Positions 1 through 9,661 of a DNA stretch of 64,000 nucleotides are shown piece by piece (the stretch's first letter is position 1; the number at the start of each line of letters is the position of its first letter). The stretch comes from Nostoc sp. KVJ20 (GTDB lineage Bacteria > Cyanobacteriota > Cyanobacteriia > Cyanobacteriales > Nostocaceae), in contig NZ_KV757636.1 in NCBI RefSeq assembly GCF_001712795.1, positions 1 to 64,000 on the forward strand. Reading direction: 5' to 3'. Below the pieces are notes generated by a model, which was given only the letters and a program-made list of their open reading frames with translations, was not told the origin of the DNA and ran no database searches. The position numbers and the translations under genes were made by a program.

Positions 1-112
1 CAATAAAACCTAAACTCACACAAAATCTCTTTGCTAATTGACGTTGTGATATTCCACCTGACAAGTATGTATCCAATATTTTTTGGCGAAAGTCGAGGGA
101 ATATGGTTTCAT
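1..112 (-). mobile_element. IS630-type transposase, N-terminal end, cut by window edge
   Basis: Reading leftwards from an ATG at 112-110 gives a peptide starting MKPYSLDFRQKILDTYL and continuing SGGISQRQLAKRF. This is the classic N-terminus of IS630-family transposases: a helix-turn-helix that binds the terminal inverted repeat ahead of a DDE domain. Only 37 codons lie in the window and the frame is still open at the edge, so I cannot say whether the element is intact. The right terminal repeat should lie just right of 112, but I could not define it. Confidence 0.7.
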
Positions 113-441
113 TTTTACCCTTGAGTAGATGCACTGAATTTATCTTAATTAGTGTACTTTATTAGACTGGTAAACGCCATAAAACCTAATAACGTAAAGA
201 AAGATGAACTGGGTCAAAACTCTCTTCCATTCTGCCTTATCCCAACGATAAATTTTCCCAGTCGGTTTGTAGTAAGCTGCTCTAGACCTTGTAAAAGTGC
301 TGGAGCAGTTTACTAAGAATGAATTTCATTAATTTTGCATTACATAATCTAGTTGAATTTATGCTTACCTATTTACTTTAGAGATTTTAATTAATTAGTT
401 TATTCAAGGATATATTAATTCAAATAAAGATAAAATAGCCA
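113..441. other. gene-free AT-rich stretch
   Basis: About 330 bases between the transposase start and the next gene. It should hold the end of the insertion sequence and the promoter of the mannosyltransferase gene. No convincing open frame, RNA or terminator seen. Confidence 0.5.
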
Positions 442-1749
442 ATGAAAAAAGCAAGTTTCCCTAAAGATTTGACCCCTTATATAATTATTTATAGTGCTTT
501 TATTGTTTGCGCTATTGTGGGGATGCTAATTTTCCCAGATACTTTTTATAAGTTCTTTTCTCCCACTCAGTTACCCCGTGTAAATCCCCCCGCATTACCA
601 CATAAAAGTTACTACTGGGATATAGGACTTTATGCAAATATGGCTTTGCAAAATACTTGTACTGCTTTTTATCCTCTTTGGGGTTTTATAATTACTCACC
701 TATTTCATCCCCAAAATCTAGAACAATATACAAATTATTTTAAAATTACAGCTACAGCAATTTTTTGCATATCTACTCCTTTAGTATTTTGGGTATTTAA
801 AAAGGCTTTAAAAAATCAACTTTTGGCATTAACAATTACCCTTGCTTACACCGTTAACCCTATGGCAATTTTCCGCGTTATAGGCTATACAGAAAGCTTG
901 TTTTCTCTACTGGGGATTTTTTTTATATGGCTGCTTTTACCTGAAAATAGATTAAATGAAAAAATCAAATTAATACAGTTATCGGTTATTAGTATTTTAA
1001 TGGCTTTAACTCGTCCAGTATTAATTCAGATTATTTTCGCCTGCTTCTTCTCATTAATAACAATATTTTTGTTAACAAAACAACTAAGTAAAAGTCATCT
1101 TTTCCAAACGATTACAATATCCATTTCAGCGATATTTGGATATTCTATTTATGGATTTTCATGTCTCCAATCAAGAGGAAATTTTTTCGCGCCATTCAAC
1201 GATCAAAAACAATGGGGTAAAACATTAGGATTAAATTTAGACTTACTATTTTTACCTAAATCTCCCTTGTTTGATTTATTAGGTTTATATCTACCAATTC
1301 TGATTCTAATAATTTCTTTTATCCTAATATATTGTAAATCTAAAAATCATAAATTATTGGTATTTATTCCAAAAAGATTTATTTGGGATATTTTAATAAT
1401 ATACCCGCCCGTCTTAGTATTAGCGTATGTATTGAATTATTGGCGAGGTAGAAAAAAGGAAATAATTACCTCTACATTTACCAATAGCTTACAAAAGAAT
1501 TATCTATTTTGGTTCTGCATATATTTTTCAGTAATAAATGCTTTAATCGTATTTTTTACACAAAATCGCCTAGCGAGTTTAGGCAGATATATATTTGCAG
1601 TACCTTTCTTTTTTCTAGCTTTAGGTTATTTGTATTGTTGTTTTCCAGGAAAAAGAAAATATAAAAGCCTATCATTTGTGATTCTTGTATCCGCGATCGC
1701 TCTTGTGCAACAATGGATTAATTATGGAAAAGATCAATGGCTGGGTTAA
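442..1749 (+). CDS. PIG-V-like mannosyltransferase, multi-pass membrane protein
   Basis: 435 residues, strongly hydrophobic with about ten membrane spans. Features of the PIG-V/GT-C family are visible: an acidic WD pair in the first loop (residues 59-60), FYPLW at 76-80, an RVIGYTESLF segment near 145-155, and a C-terminal RLASLGRYIFAVP block. Family members transfer mannose from dolichol- or polyprenyl-phosphate-mannose to lipid or glycan acceptors at the membrane. The bacterial acceptor is unknown. The gene stands alone with AT-rich flanks. Family call fairly sure, substrate inferred. Confidence 0.65.
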   Translation: MKKASFPKDLTPYIIIYSAFIVCAIVGMLIFPDTFYKFFSPTQLPRVNPPALPHKSYYWDIGLYANMALQNTCTAFYPLWGFIITHLFHPQNLEQYTNYFKITATAIFCISTPLVFWVFKKALKNQLLALTITLAYTVNPMAIFRVIGYTESLFSLLGIFFIWLLLPENRLNEKIKLIQLSVISILMALTRPVLIQIIFACFFSLITIFLLTKQLSKSHLFQTITISISAIFGYSIYGFSCLQSRGNFFAPFNDQKQWGKTLGLNLDLLFLPKSPLFDLLGLYLPILILIISFILIYCKSKNHKLLVFIPKRFIWDILIIYPPVLVLAYVLNYWRGRKKEIITSTFTNSLQKNYLFWFCIYFSVINALIVFFTQNRLASLGRYIFAVPFFFLALGYLYCCFPGKRKYKSLSFVILVSAIALVQQWINYGKDQWLG

Positions 1750-1854
1750 AAGGTAAAAAACAGTTAATTTAATTAATAACAGTGTAAATCCTTTAGATTC
1801 GCCGAGAATTTGACTGCTTATATATTAGTTAATTAATTATTTATTGGTAAAAAA

Positions 1855-3804
1855 TTGAATTTAAATTTCCTAATGAATGTATCCAATCAAACAAAGATAG
1901 CGATCGCTTCATTATTTGTAGGTGTAGGTGCTATATCTTTTGGCTCTATTTTTATGAAATTAAGCGAAACTGAACTCAGCCCCAATGCTACTGTATTTAA
2001 TCGCTTTTGGCTTGCTAGTGTGGTCTTCTTGTTCTGGAATGGATACAAGGCAATACGGCAGCGATTTTCCTTAGTTCAACCTGTAGAACAACAGCCCTAC
2101 ACCAGTCAGGATCTATGGCTATTGCTAGGTGCTGGTATTCTTTGGGCAGCTACTTTAGTCTGTTTGGGTTGGTCGCTGACTCAAACCAGCGTCACGATTT
2201 CTAGTGTGTTGCACAATCTCGCCCCCATATTTACCAGCTTAGGGGCGTGGCTATTATTTCGTCAGGGTTTTGAGAGGCAATTCCTCATTGGTATGGTCAT
2301 TGCCCTTGGGGGAGCGATCGCTATTGAATTTGAGGAGTTGCAAATCGCCACAGACGAAGTTCAAGGAGGGTTGGCTGCGATCGTTTCGGCGATTTTCTTG
2401 GGTGCATACCTACTGATTGTAGAAAAATTACGAACAAAATTTTCTCCTGACACAATCCAGTTGTGGATCTGTGCGATCGCGGCTTTAGTCATTTTCCCCA
2501 TACTTTTGTTTACTCAGGATCAAATTTTTCCTTCTACAGTCAGTGGTTGGCTTTGGGTCATTTCCCTAGCCCTGATTTGCCAAGTCTTTGGTCATGGGCT
2601 TTTGACCTATAGCCTTGCCAGGTTTTCTTCTGTGGTTGTCTCCTTAGTGCATTTATTAGAGCCAGTATTTAGCGGCATTTTCGCTCTTATAATATTTTCG
2701 GAAAAATTAACTTTTTCAAATTGGATAGGTTTCGCTGTAGTTTTAATAGGTTTATACTTAGCCGTATCTAGCCAAGCTGCTATTCATTTCCCATTCCAGG
2801 AATCAGTCAAAAATATAGTTAACACTTTCGTTAAAAGTATGACGTTCAAACTGTCATTACTAAGGCAACAATTCTCCGAAACACCAGCTTTATTAGGAAC
2901 GGCCTCATTATTGTTTGCTCTAATTCCCATATCTTTAGCCCCATCTCTAACCAAATTGTGTCAACAAGAAATTGGTGCAAATGCTGTAGTATTTCATCGC
3001 AGTTGGATTGCAACAGTCGTCTTTGCGCTGTGGAATGGACTTGAGGCTTTCCGCTACCAACAGTCCGATAGCCAATCTATAGAACAGAAGCCTTTCACCG
3101 GACAAGAAGTGTGGCTATTGTTGGCAATGGGAACCTCTGCTGGAACCTACCTCCTCTTGTGGGCTTGGTCGCTGAGTCAAACTAGCGTGGCCAACGTGGC
3201 TTTACTGTCTAATTTAAACTCCTTATTCGTTGCTTTAGCCGGGTATATGTTATTCGGTCGCCGCTTCGATCACAGATTCGTGATTGGTCTAGTCATAGCC
3301 TTGGGAGGAGCGATCGCATTTGAACTTAATAAGGTGCAATTTGCAAATGACCAAATACTGGGTGATGCCTTGGCGTTACTAACTGCGGTTTTCATGGCTA
3401 CGTGTATGCTGCTGATAGAAAAACTCCGAACCAGATTTAGCACTGCAACTATTATGCTGTGGCGCTGTGGAGTGACAACAATGTTTCTATTACCCGTCCT
3501 CCCATTTCTGGAAGATAGACTGTTGCCCTATTCCTGGACAGGTTGGTTTTTCATAATTTTCCAAGCCCTCTTTTGCCAAGTGTTAGGTCAGGGGCTTTTG
3601 GCTTATAGCCTCAGCAGAATCTCTTCAGGCATTGTCGCCGTCACACTTCTCCTAGAACCAGTTTTAGCTTCCATTTTTGCGTGGTTCATTTTTTCAGAAC
3701 AGGTAGGTTTATTTGACTGGGCAACCTTTGCTGTAGTTTTAGCGGGTATCTATCTAGCCCAATCTAGCCAATCCACTGTTCAAATAACGAATGAAGGCTC
3801 GTAG
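1855..3804 (+). CDS. Double-length DMT-superfamily (EamA) transporter, two fused copies
   Basis: 649 residues, twice the usual length of an EamA/RhaT-type drug/metabolite transporter. Residues ~15-310 and ~345-640 are similar to each other: both halves carry LSETEL/LCQQEI-type starts, an NRFW/HRSWIA block, VWLLL followed by a W-rich span, GLVIALGGAIA(I/F)E, LLIEKLRT(K/R)F, and a closing LEPV...IFSE block. That gives four EamA domains and about 20 spans. The listed start is a TTG; an ATG six codons later (1873) is equally possible. The substrate is unknown. It most likely arose by tandem duplication and fusion. Confidence 0.8.
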   Translation: MNLNFLMNVSNQTKIAIASLFVGVGAISFGSIFMKLSETELSPNATVFNRFWLASVVFLFWNGYKAIRQRFSLVQPVEQQPYTSQDLWLLLGAGILWAATLVCLGWSLTQTSVTISSVLHNLAPIFTSLGAWLLFRQGFERQFLIGMVIALGGAIAIEFEELQIATDEVQGGLAAIVSAIFLGAYLLIVEKLRTKFSPDTIQLWICAIAALVIFPILLFTQDQIFPSTVSGWLWVISLALICQVFGHGLLTYSLARFSSVVVSLVHLLEPVFSGIFALIIFSEKLTFSNWIGFAVVLIGLYLAVSSQAAIHFPFQESVKNIVNTFVKSMTFKLSLLRQQFSETPALLGTASLLFALIPISLAPSLTKLCQQEIGANAVVFHRSWIATVVFALWNGLEAFRYQQSDSQSIEQKPFTGQEVWLLLAMGTSAGTYLLLWAWSLSQTSVANVALLSNLNSLFVALAGYMLFGRRFDHRFVIGLVIALGGAIAFELNKVQFANDQILGDALALLTAVFMATCMLLIEKLRTRFSTATIMLWRCGVTTMFLLPVLPFLEDRLLPYSWTGWFFIIFQALFCQVLGQGLLAYSLSRISSGIVAVTLLLEPVLASIFAWFIFSEQVGLFDWATFAVVLAGIYLAQSSQSTVQITNEGS

Positions 3805-3843
3805 CTCTATAACAAGTAACACCAATTCTCCGTAAACTTACAC

Positions 3844-3963
3844 TTAATAATGACTTTCGACAATTTCTCCATGAAGTAGTTCAACCTTGCGATCGCTCAA
3901 AATATTAGCGTCAATCATGCGGTGATATTCGTCAATCGTCCACTTCGCAACTATCACACTCAT
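3844..3963 (-). pseudogene. Uma2-family N-terminal fragment
   Basis: A 39-codon frame from the ATG at 3963 to the TAA at 3844 reads MSVIVAKWTIDEYHRMIDAN and then ILSDRKVELLHGEIVE. This is the N-terminus of the Uma2 (DUF820) family of PD-(D/E)XK-like proteins, which are normally about 190 residues. The remaining three quarters, including the catalytic core, are absent. It is a decayed remnant lying just upstream of the first restriction-modification pair. Confidence 0.7.
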
Positions 3964-4181
3964 GATGATTTATTTCTCCTAATGATTCTTTATATTCTCC
4001 CATTTTAAATGCACTTCAGGTCTAATTCAGAATCAGTCGATTGATTGAAGAATACTAAAAATTACTTATAGCCAAGATAACTTGATCAGAAGAACTGTGT
4101 AGCAGGTTGACAAAGTGGTACAAGAGTATCATCCTAGAATGTTTAGAAGGTAAACCAGATGAGTAACCACATTAAGAGTCT

Positions 4182-5423
4182 ATGCTAACAGCACAACCTA
4201 TCACTATTGATTTGTTTGCTGGGGCTGGCGGCTTTGGTCTAGGTTTCGAGATGGCAGGTTTCTCTGTTCCTTTATCCGTTGAGATTGATACCTGGGCTTG
4301 TGATACACTACGTTATAACCGCCCTAATATGACAGTTATTCAACAGGATATCCGTAATTTAAACACTGCAAGTAGCATTAAGGATATCTGTCACTTCAAA
4401 CCGGATATTGTTATTGGTGGGCCTCCATGTCAAGGCTTTAGTATTGCCGGGCCAGCACAAAAAGATCCTAAAGATCCTAGAAATAGTCTATTCATTAACT
4501 TTGCTGAGTGGATATGTTTTCTCGAACCTCAAGCTTTTGTAATGGAGAATGTTAAAGGTTTACTTTCGCGCAAAAATATTGAAGGAAAAAAAGTAACAGA
4601 TATTATTAAAGAAACTTTTGTAAATCTAGGATATTTTGTAGAAATATGGTCATTAAATGCTGCTGAATATGGTGTGCCACAAATTAGGGAGCGTATTTTT
4701 ATTGTTGGAAATAAAACAGGACAAGAATTAGGTACTCCTCCAAAAACACACTCCTTAGATTTATTGCATATCAATAGCTCTCAATTATCAATATTTGCCT
4801 ACATGGGTTTACTTCCTGCCATGAGCTTGTGGGATGCTATATCAGATTTACCACCACTGAATGCACGTGAGGGTGAAGAAGAACAACCTTATATTTCAGA
4901 ACCTCTCAATAACTATCAAAGCTGGATCAGGAATGGCAGTAGAACACTTTATAATCATGTTGCAATGGATCATTCCCAGAGGCTTGTAGAACGCTTCAAA
5001 CATATTAAATGGGGTGAATCAAGTTCAGATGCACCAAAAGAACATGGGGCTAGACGGCGTAGTGGAAATGGTGAGTTATCTGAGATAAATTATGACCAGA
5101 ATAACCGACGTTTAAATCCATATAAACCATCACACACAATAGCAGCTTCGTTTTACGCCAATTTTCTTCATCCTTTTCAGCATCGCAATTTGACAGCCCG
5201 TGAAGGCGCACGTGTTCAATCTTTTCCTGACACTTATCGTTTTCTAGGGAAGAAGACTGTTGTATCTCATAAGTTATTACATCGAGAAGAGAGATTCGAC
5301 GAGAAGTTTCTTTGCCAGTACAATCAGGTAGGTAATGCTGTACCACCTATTCTTGCTAAAGCGATCGCACTTCATCTTCAAGAGAAATTAGAGCTATGCC
5401 CAAAAGCGATCGGAACCCTTTAG
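4182..5423 (+). CDS. DNA cytosine-5 methyltransferase of a type II R-M system
   Basis: 413 residues with the C5-methyltransferase motifs in order: I at 11-22 (LFAGAGGFGLGF), IV with catalytic Cys83 in PPCQGFS (81-87), VI ENV at 122-124, VIII RERIFIVG near 168-175, and X QVGNAVPP near the C-terminus. The target-recognition region lies between VIII and X. It methylates cytosine C5 in the host recognition site and so protects against the nuclease encoded next. The stop overlaps the next gene by 28 bases, which indicates translational coupling. Confidence 0.93.
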   Translation: MLTAQPITIDLFAGAGGFGLGFEMAGFSVPLSVEIDTWACDTLRYNRPNMTVIQQDIRNLNTASSIKDICHFKPDIVIGGPPCQGFSIAGPAQKDPKDPRNSLFINFAEWICFLEPQAFVMENVKGLLSRKNIEGKKVTDIIKETFVNLGYFVEIWSLNAAEYGVPQIRERIFIVGNKTGQELGTPPKTHSLDLLHINSSQLSIFAYMGLLPAMSLWDAISDLPPLNAREGEEEQPYISEPLNNYQSWIRNGSRTLYNHVAMDHSQRLVERFKHIKWGESSSDAPKEHGARRRSGNGELSEINYDQNNRRLNPYKPSHTIAASFYANFLHPFQHRNLTAREGARVQSFPDTYRFLGKKTVVSHKLLHREERFDEKFLCQYNQVGNAVPPILAKAIALHLQEKLELCPKAIGTL

Positions 5424-6373
5424 TTCACGGCTCTAATCTTGAACAAAAGGAGAGTCACCGCACAAAATACAGAGATGTTGAGAGTAAAAAATATCTCAGC
5501 GAGATTAGAACTGAGTATGATAAGTGGCATTCTGCTAATCTCGAATTAGTTGGCCCGACATCAACACCTACCGATGAAGATGACGAAAATATTGCTCGTA
5601 GGGTAGAGCTTCTATCAAAATATAAGAATTTTTTAGACCAGCAGCACTATGCTGAAAAGTTTGATTCTCGATCAAACCTTCACTCTAGCGTGCTGGAGGA
5701 ATTCCTTTATTATCTGTTTAAAGATTTAGTCAGAGACTTCGGAGAAAATGCTCTTATCGGCAAATCACATACGTTCAAAGATATTTTCTTTGTGCCGCCA
5801 AAATACTCTGAGATGCTTAAGCGTCCGTATGCACGTATTGAAAAGAAAGATCATGACTTTGTAATTGGAGCCACTATTCAAGTATCATTTGAAGCGGCAA
5901 TTCCACCAGAGAAAGATGAAAATCCTGGTGAAATACTCCCACTTCTTAAAGAGGAACCAGAAAACTACTCGGAAGTTACAGTTACGGGAAACACTGAAAC
6001 GCACATTTTCGATATTCCAGTTGTTGCAATTGAATGTAAGACATATCTCGATAAAACTATGCTCGAAGGTTCATCACGAGCAGCAGAGGATTTAAAGGCA
6101 AGAAATCCAAATAGTTTATATGTTGTACTTATGGAGTGGATCAAGTTGACTAGTGATGTCAATCTTCGCAAGTACAAGGTTGACCAAATTTACGTACTAC
6201 GTCAGCAGAAAAACACTGACCGAGAATTTAGGTATGAAGAAAAATATGTTAAAAATTCAATTAACCCAGTTGTAGTTCAACATCTATTCCATAAAGTACG
6301 GAAGCATCTGAAAATGGACTGGGCTGGCGGAATTGAACACGGGATAGAGCGTGGTTGGCTAATTGACGAGTAA
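5396..6373 (+). CDS. Type II restriction endonuclease, Bpu10I/DdeI-like
   Basis: 325 residues, overlapping the methyltransferase by 28 bases. The C-terminal half has a PD-(D/E)XK-like core: D206 in HIFDIPVV and E213-C-K215 in AIECKTYLDK, followed by a helix and KYKVDQIYVLRQ. The arrangement and sequence recall the Bpu10I restriction-enzyme family (Bpu10I cuts CCTNAGC; the related DdeI cuts CTNAG). The family call is from memory and the specificity is unknown. A single methylase and single nuclease favour a palindromic site. Restriction function is well supported by the pairing. Confidence 0.68.
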   Translation: MPKSDRNPLVHGSNLEQKESHRTKYRDVESKKYLSEIRTEYDKWHSANLELVGPTSTPTDEDDENIARRVELLSKYKNFLDQQHYAEKFDSRSNLHSSVLEEFLYYLFKDLVRDFGENALIGKSHTFKDIFFVPPKYSEMLKRPYARIEKKDHDFVIGATIQVSFEAAIPPEKDENPGEILPLLKEEPENYSEVTVTGNTETHIFDIPVVAIECKTYLDKTMLEGSSRAAEDLKARNPNSLYVVLMEWIKLTSDVNLRKYKVDQIYVLRQQKNTDREFRYEEKYVKNSINPVVVQHLFHKVRKHLKMDWAGGIEHGIERGWLIDE

Positions 6374-6435
6374 CTACTGACCTGAGTCGGTGCTGGTGAA
6401 ACTTGCGTAAGTCATGCTTGTTACTGCTTACCTCA

Positions 6436-6654
6436 TCAATCTAAGATTTTGACTGGATGTAGGTTGGGTTGATGAGCGATAGAAAGGTCTTTTACACAAC
6501 GGTGAGATTCTGCAAGACCAGGATCACAAAGTGCAGCAAAATCTGGAGAATATAGGCGACCACATAATGCAAGATTCCAACATGGATACCAATCATTAAG
6601 ATTAATGCCGTGAATGAAATCACCAGGATAAGGTTTGATTTCTATCATGCTCAA
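6436..6654 (-). CDS. Small hypothetical protein
   Basis: An open frame of 72 codons, or 70 from the ATG at 6648. It has a plausible globular composition (IKPYPGDFIHGINLNDWYPC) but I recognise no family. It lies convergent with the restriction nuclease and upstream of the clpC terminator. The listed start is TTG. It may be a real small gene or chance; there is no clear ribosome-binding site. Confidence 0.3.
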   Translation of the reverse strand: MSMIEIKPYPGDFIHGINLNDWYPCWNLALCGRLYSPDFAALCDPGLAESHRCVKDLSIAHQPNLHPVKILD

Positions 6655-6698
6655 AGATTCCTAAATTAAGTTTATGTATTGAAATCAATTTTCTGCCG

Positions 6699-6734
6699 AA
6701 AAAAACGGTAGAGCAATAAATACTCTACCGTTTT
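6699..6734 (-). terminator. Rho-independent terminator of clpC
   Basis: Perfect 12-bp inverted repeat AAAACGGTAGAG (6702-6713) / CTCTACCGTTTT (6723-6734) with a 9-base loop. Read on the minus strand it is followed by a run of seven T (6705-6699). It lies about 40 bases past the clpC stop. Confidence 0.85.
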
Positions 6735-6774
6735 CTAATTTTTTATTTGAGATTTAAATCCCAAACCCTAAATC

Positions 6775-9243
6775 TTACTCAACACCTTGGGGTAACAATT
6801 CCCGGCGCTGTTGAGAACTAACTTGGACAATGCCATTTTCATCCACATCAACAAGGGCTGTATCGCCATCTTTGATACGACCAGACAGAATTTCTTCTGC
6901 TAGGCTATCTTCTAACAGGCGCATAATTGCCCGACGTAATGGCCTTGCGCCGTAGCTGGGACTGTAACCTTCTTGGATCAAACGATCCTTGAAGCGGTCT
7001 GTGACTTCTAAGGTGATACCCTTTTCCGTCAGACGACCAAATACTTCCTTGAGCATAATTTCGGCGATTTGGGTCACTTCCGGCTTGTTCAACTGACGGA
7101 AGACGATAATTTCATCGAGTCGGTTGAGGAACTCTGGACGGAAGTACTGCTTGAGTTCTTCGTTGACCAAAGAGCGAATCCGGTTGTAAGTTGACTCGCT
7201 GGCATCTTCGGAGAATTCAAAGCCGATACCGCTACCGCCTTTTTCAATTACCTTAGAACCAATATTGGAAGTTAAAATCAGCAAGGTGTTCTTGAAGTCT
7301 ACCGTGCGACCTTTGGCATCAGTTAACCGACCGTCTTCCAAAATTTGCAGCAGCATGTTGAATACATCGGGGTGGGCTTTTTCGATTTCGTCGAACAACA
7401 CCACGGTGTAAGGACGCCGCCGCACGGCTTCAGTTAGCTGACCACCTTCGTTATAGCCAACATAACCTGGAGGGGAACCAATCAGCTTGCTGACGGTGTG
7501 ACGCTCCATGTATTCGGACATATCTAAGCGGATCATCGCTTCTTCGGAACCGAAGAAGTAAGCAGCTAAGGATTTCGCCAACTCGGTTTTACCTACGCCA
7601 GTAGGCCCAGAGAAGACAAAGCTAGCTATGGGTCGGTTGGGATTTTTCAATCCGACACGAGCGCGACGAATTGCCCGTGAAACTGCTTTCACAGCTTCAT
7701 CCTGACCGATTAAACGCTGATGCAAGGTGTCTTCCATGTGCAGCAGCTTTTCAGATTCAGATTCGGTGAGTTTGTTCACCGGTACACCTGTCCAGGAAGC
7801 GACAATGTGAGCAATGTCTTCTTCTGTAACTACAGGTTCTTCACCTTCTGTGCCAGTTGCATTGGTCTTGCTTTGAGCGATCGCCCGGATTTCGGCTTTG
7901 ATTTCCATTTCGCGATCGCGCAGTTCTCCAGCTTTGTCAAAGTCTTGAGAGCGCACTGCATCATCTTTTTCTTTTAATATCTGACGCAGTTCTTTGTCTA
8001 ACTCTTTGGCTGCGGGTGGCAGTTGGGAGTTAATCAAGCGCACCCTAGAACCAGCTTCATCAACTAAGTCGATGGCTTTATCTGGGAGGAAGCGATCGCT
8101 AATGTAACGATCTGATAACTTCGCCGCCGCCACCAATGCTTCGTCGGAGATTTTCAGTTTATGGTGTTGCTCGTAGCGTTCGCGCAGACCATATAAAATT
8201 TCAATTGTTTCATCAACTGTTGGTTCGCCAACCATTACTGGTTGGAAACGCCGCTCTAGCGCTGCATCTCGCTCGATGTGCTTCCGGTATTCATCTAGGG
8301 TTGTAGCTCCGATGCACTGCAACTCACCTCTGGCCAAAGCTGGCTTGAGGATATTCGCTGCGTCAATAGCACCTTCTGCTGCACCTGCACCAATTAAGGT
8401 GTGTACCTCATCAATCACGAGAATGACATTACCCGCAGAGCGGATTTCATCCATGATTTTTTTCAAGCGTTCTTCAAATTCACCCCGGTACTTGGTTCCT
8501 GCTACGAGCAAACCAATATCCAATGTGACGACGCGTTTATCTTCGAGGATGTCAGGGACATCTTTGGTGGCAATGCGTGAAGCTAAACCTTCAGCGATCG
8601 CAGTTTTACCAACCCCTGGTTCCCCAATCAGCACTGGGTTATTTTTGGTTCGGCGACCCAATATCTGAATCACCCGCTCAATTTCCTTGGCGCGTCCCAC
8701 CACTGGATCGAGCTTATTGTCTATCGCCATCTGGGTCAGGTTGGAGCCAAATTCATCCAGAGTCGGGGTTTTTGTGCGCCCAGATGAACCACCTGGTGAA
8801 ACTTCGGCAGTTTCTCCCAACATGCGGATGACTTGGGTTCTGACCTTAGATAGATCCACACCGAGGTTTTCTAGCACCCTGGCTGCGACGCCTTCCCCTT
8901 CGCGGATTAGGCCCAACAGCAGATGCTCGGTGCCAATGTAGTTATGCCCCAGTTGGCGTGCTTCTTCCAAGGAGAGTTCTAAAACTCGCTTTGCCCGTGG
9001 CGTAAACGGAATTTCCACGGCAACAAAGCCTGATCCCCGTCCTATAATTTTTTCAACTTCAATTCGGGCATCTTTAAGATTGACGCCCATTGATTTCAGC
9101 ACCTTGGCAGCCACACCAGTGCCTTCGCCAATCAGACCCAGGAGGATCTGCTCGGTTCCAACAAAGTTGTGACCTAAACGGCGGGCCTCTTCTTGGGCCA
9201 GCATGATTACCTTAATGGCTTTTTCTGTGAAGCGTTCAAACAT
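6775..9243 (-). CDS. clpC: ATP-dependent Clp protease ATPase subunit ClpC
   Basis: 822 residues, standard for ClpC. Two Clp-N repeats (about 1-150), AAA+ domain 1 with Walker A GEPGVGKT and an intact Walker B, a middle segment with a UVR-like stretch (KDDAVRSQDFDKAGELRDRE), AAA+ domain 2 with Walker A GPTGVGKT, and a C-terminal ClpB-D2-type small domain. It unfolds substrates and feeds them to ClpP/ClpR; in cyanobacteria it is usually essential and also handles phycobilisome turnover with NblA. Monocistronic, with its own terminator at 6699-6734. Confidence 0.97.
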   Translation of the reverse strand: MFERFTEKAIKVIMLAQEEARRLGHNFVGTEQILLGLIGEGTGVAAKVLKSMGVNLKDARIEVEKIIGRGSGFVAVEIPFTPRAKRVLELSLEEARQLGHNYIGTEHLLLGLIREGEGVAARVLENLGVDLSKVRTQVIRMLGETAEVSPGGSSGRTKTPTLDEFGSNLTQMAIDNKLDPVVGRAKEIERVIQILGRRTKNNPVLIGEPGVGKTAIAEGLASRIATKDVPDILEDKRVVTLDIGLLVAGTKYRGEFEERLKKIMDEIRSAGNVILVIDEVHTLIGAGAAEGAIDAANILKPALARGELQCIGATTLDEYRKHIERDAALERRFQPVMVGEPTVDETIEILYGLRERYEQHHKLKISDEALVAAAKLSDRYISDRFLPDKAIDLVDEAGSRVRLINSQLPPAAKELDKELRQILKEKDDAVRSQDFDKAGELRDREMEIKAEIRAIAQSKTNATGTEGEEPVVTEEDIAHIVASWTGVPVNKLTESESEKLLHMEDTLHQRLIGQDEAVKAVSRAIRRARVGLKNPNRPIASFVFSGPTGVGKTELAKSLAAYFFGSEEAMIRLDMSEYMERHTVSKLIGSPPGYVGYNEGGQLTEAVRRRPYTVVLFDEIEKAHPDVFNMLLQILEDGRLTDAKGRTVDFKNTLLILTSNIGSKVIEKGGSGIGFEFSEDASESTYNRIRSLVNEELKQYFRPEFLNRLDEIIVFRQLNKPEVTQIAEIMLKEVFGRLTEKGITLEVTDRFKDRLIQEGYSPSYGARPLRRAIMRLLEDSLAEEILSGRIKDGDTALVDVDENGIVQVSSQQRRELLPQGVE

Positions 9244-9661
9244 GGCATTTTTCCCATCACCTGCGGTCGTGCCGGTATGCTGATTTTAGCACAGGCAAAG
9301 CTTTTGGATGCCTGTATAACAGATTATAGACATCCTGAAGCTATGACTTGGGTTGATGGGCTAATTGTTAACTCTTGACTACTTTTATGTGGCTAGTGTA
9401 CTGAGGAGCTTTAGTTCACCAGCGTTTTTGAGATTTACTACAAACAGTTCACTGCTTACATTGAGAGTTAGTTTACTTAATCCCAAACATTTATATATAG
9501 CATATATATTTTTTAATATCAAGCAAAAATAGTTTATATAGTTTTTTATTATGAAAATCATAGTTTATATAAAATATTTATATAGAAATAGATGCAGCAA
9601 AGTTGCATTTTTTTGCTGAAGCTGATCCAAACTCCGATAATTCAAAATTAATAATTCTCAA
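9244..9661. other. Gene-free stretch holding the clpC promoter
   Basis: About 420 very AT-rich bases between clpC and rimI. It must contain the clpC promoter. A short hairpin ATGCAG/TTGCAT at 9592-9608 followed by seven T on the plus strand could end a plus-strand transcript, but no gene precedes it. No other feature seen. Confidence 0.45.

Noticed and set aside
8276..8668. 130-codon plus-strand frame inside clpC
   Set aside because: Antisense shadow of the highly conserved clpC coding sequence.
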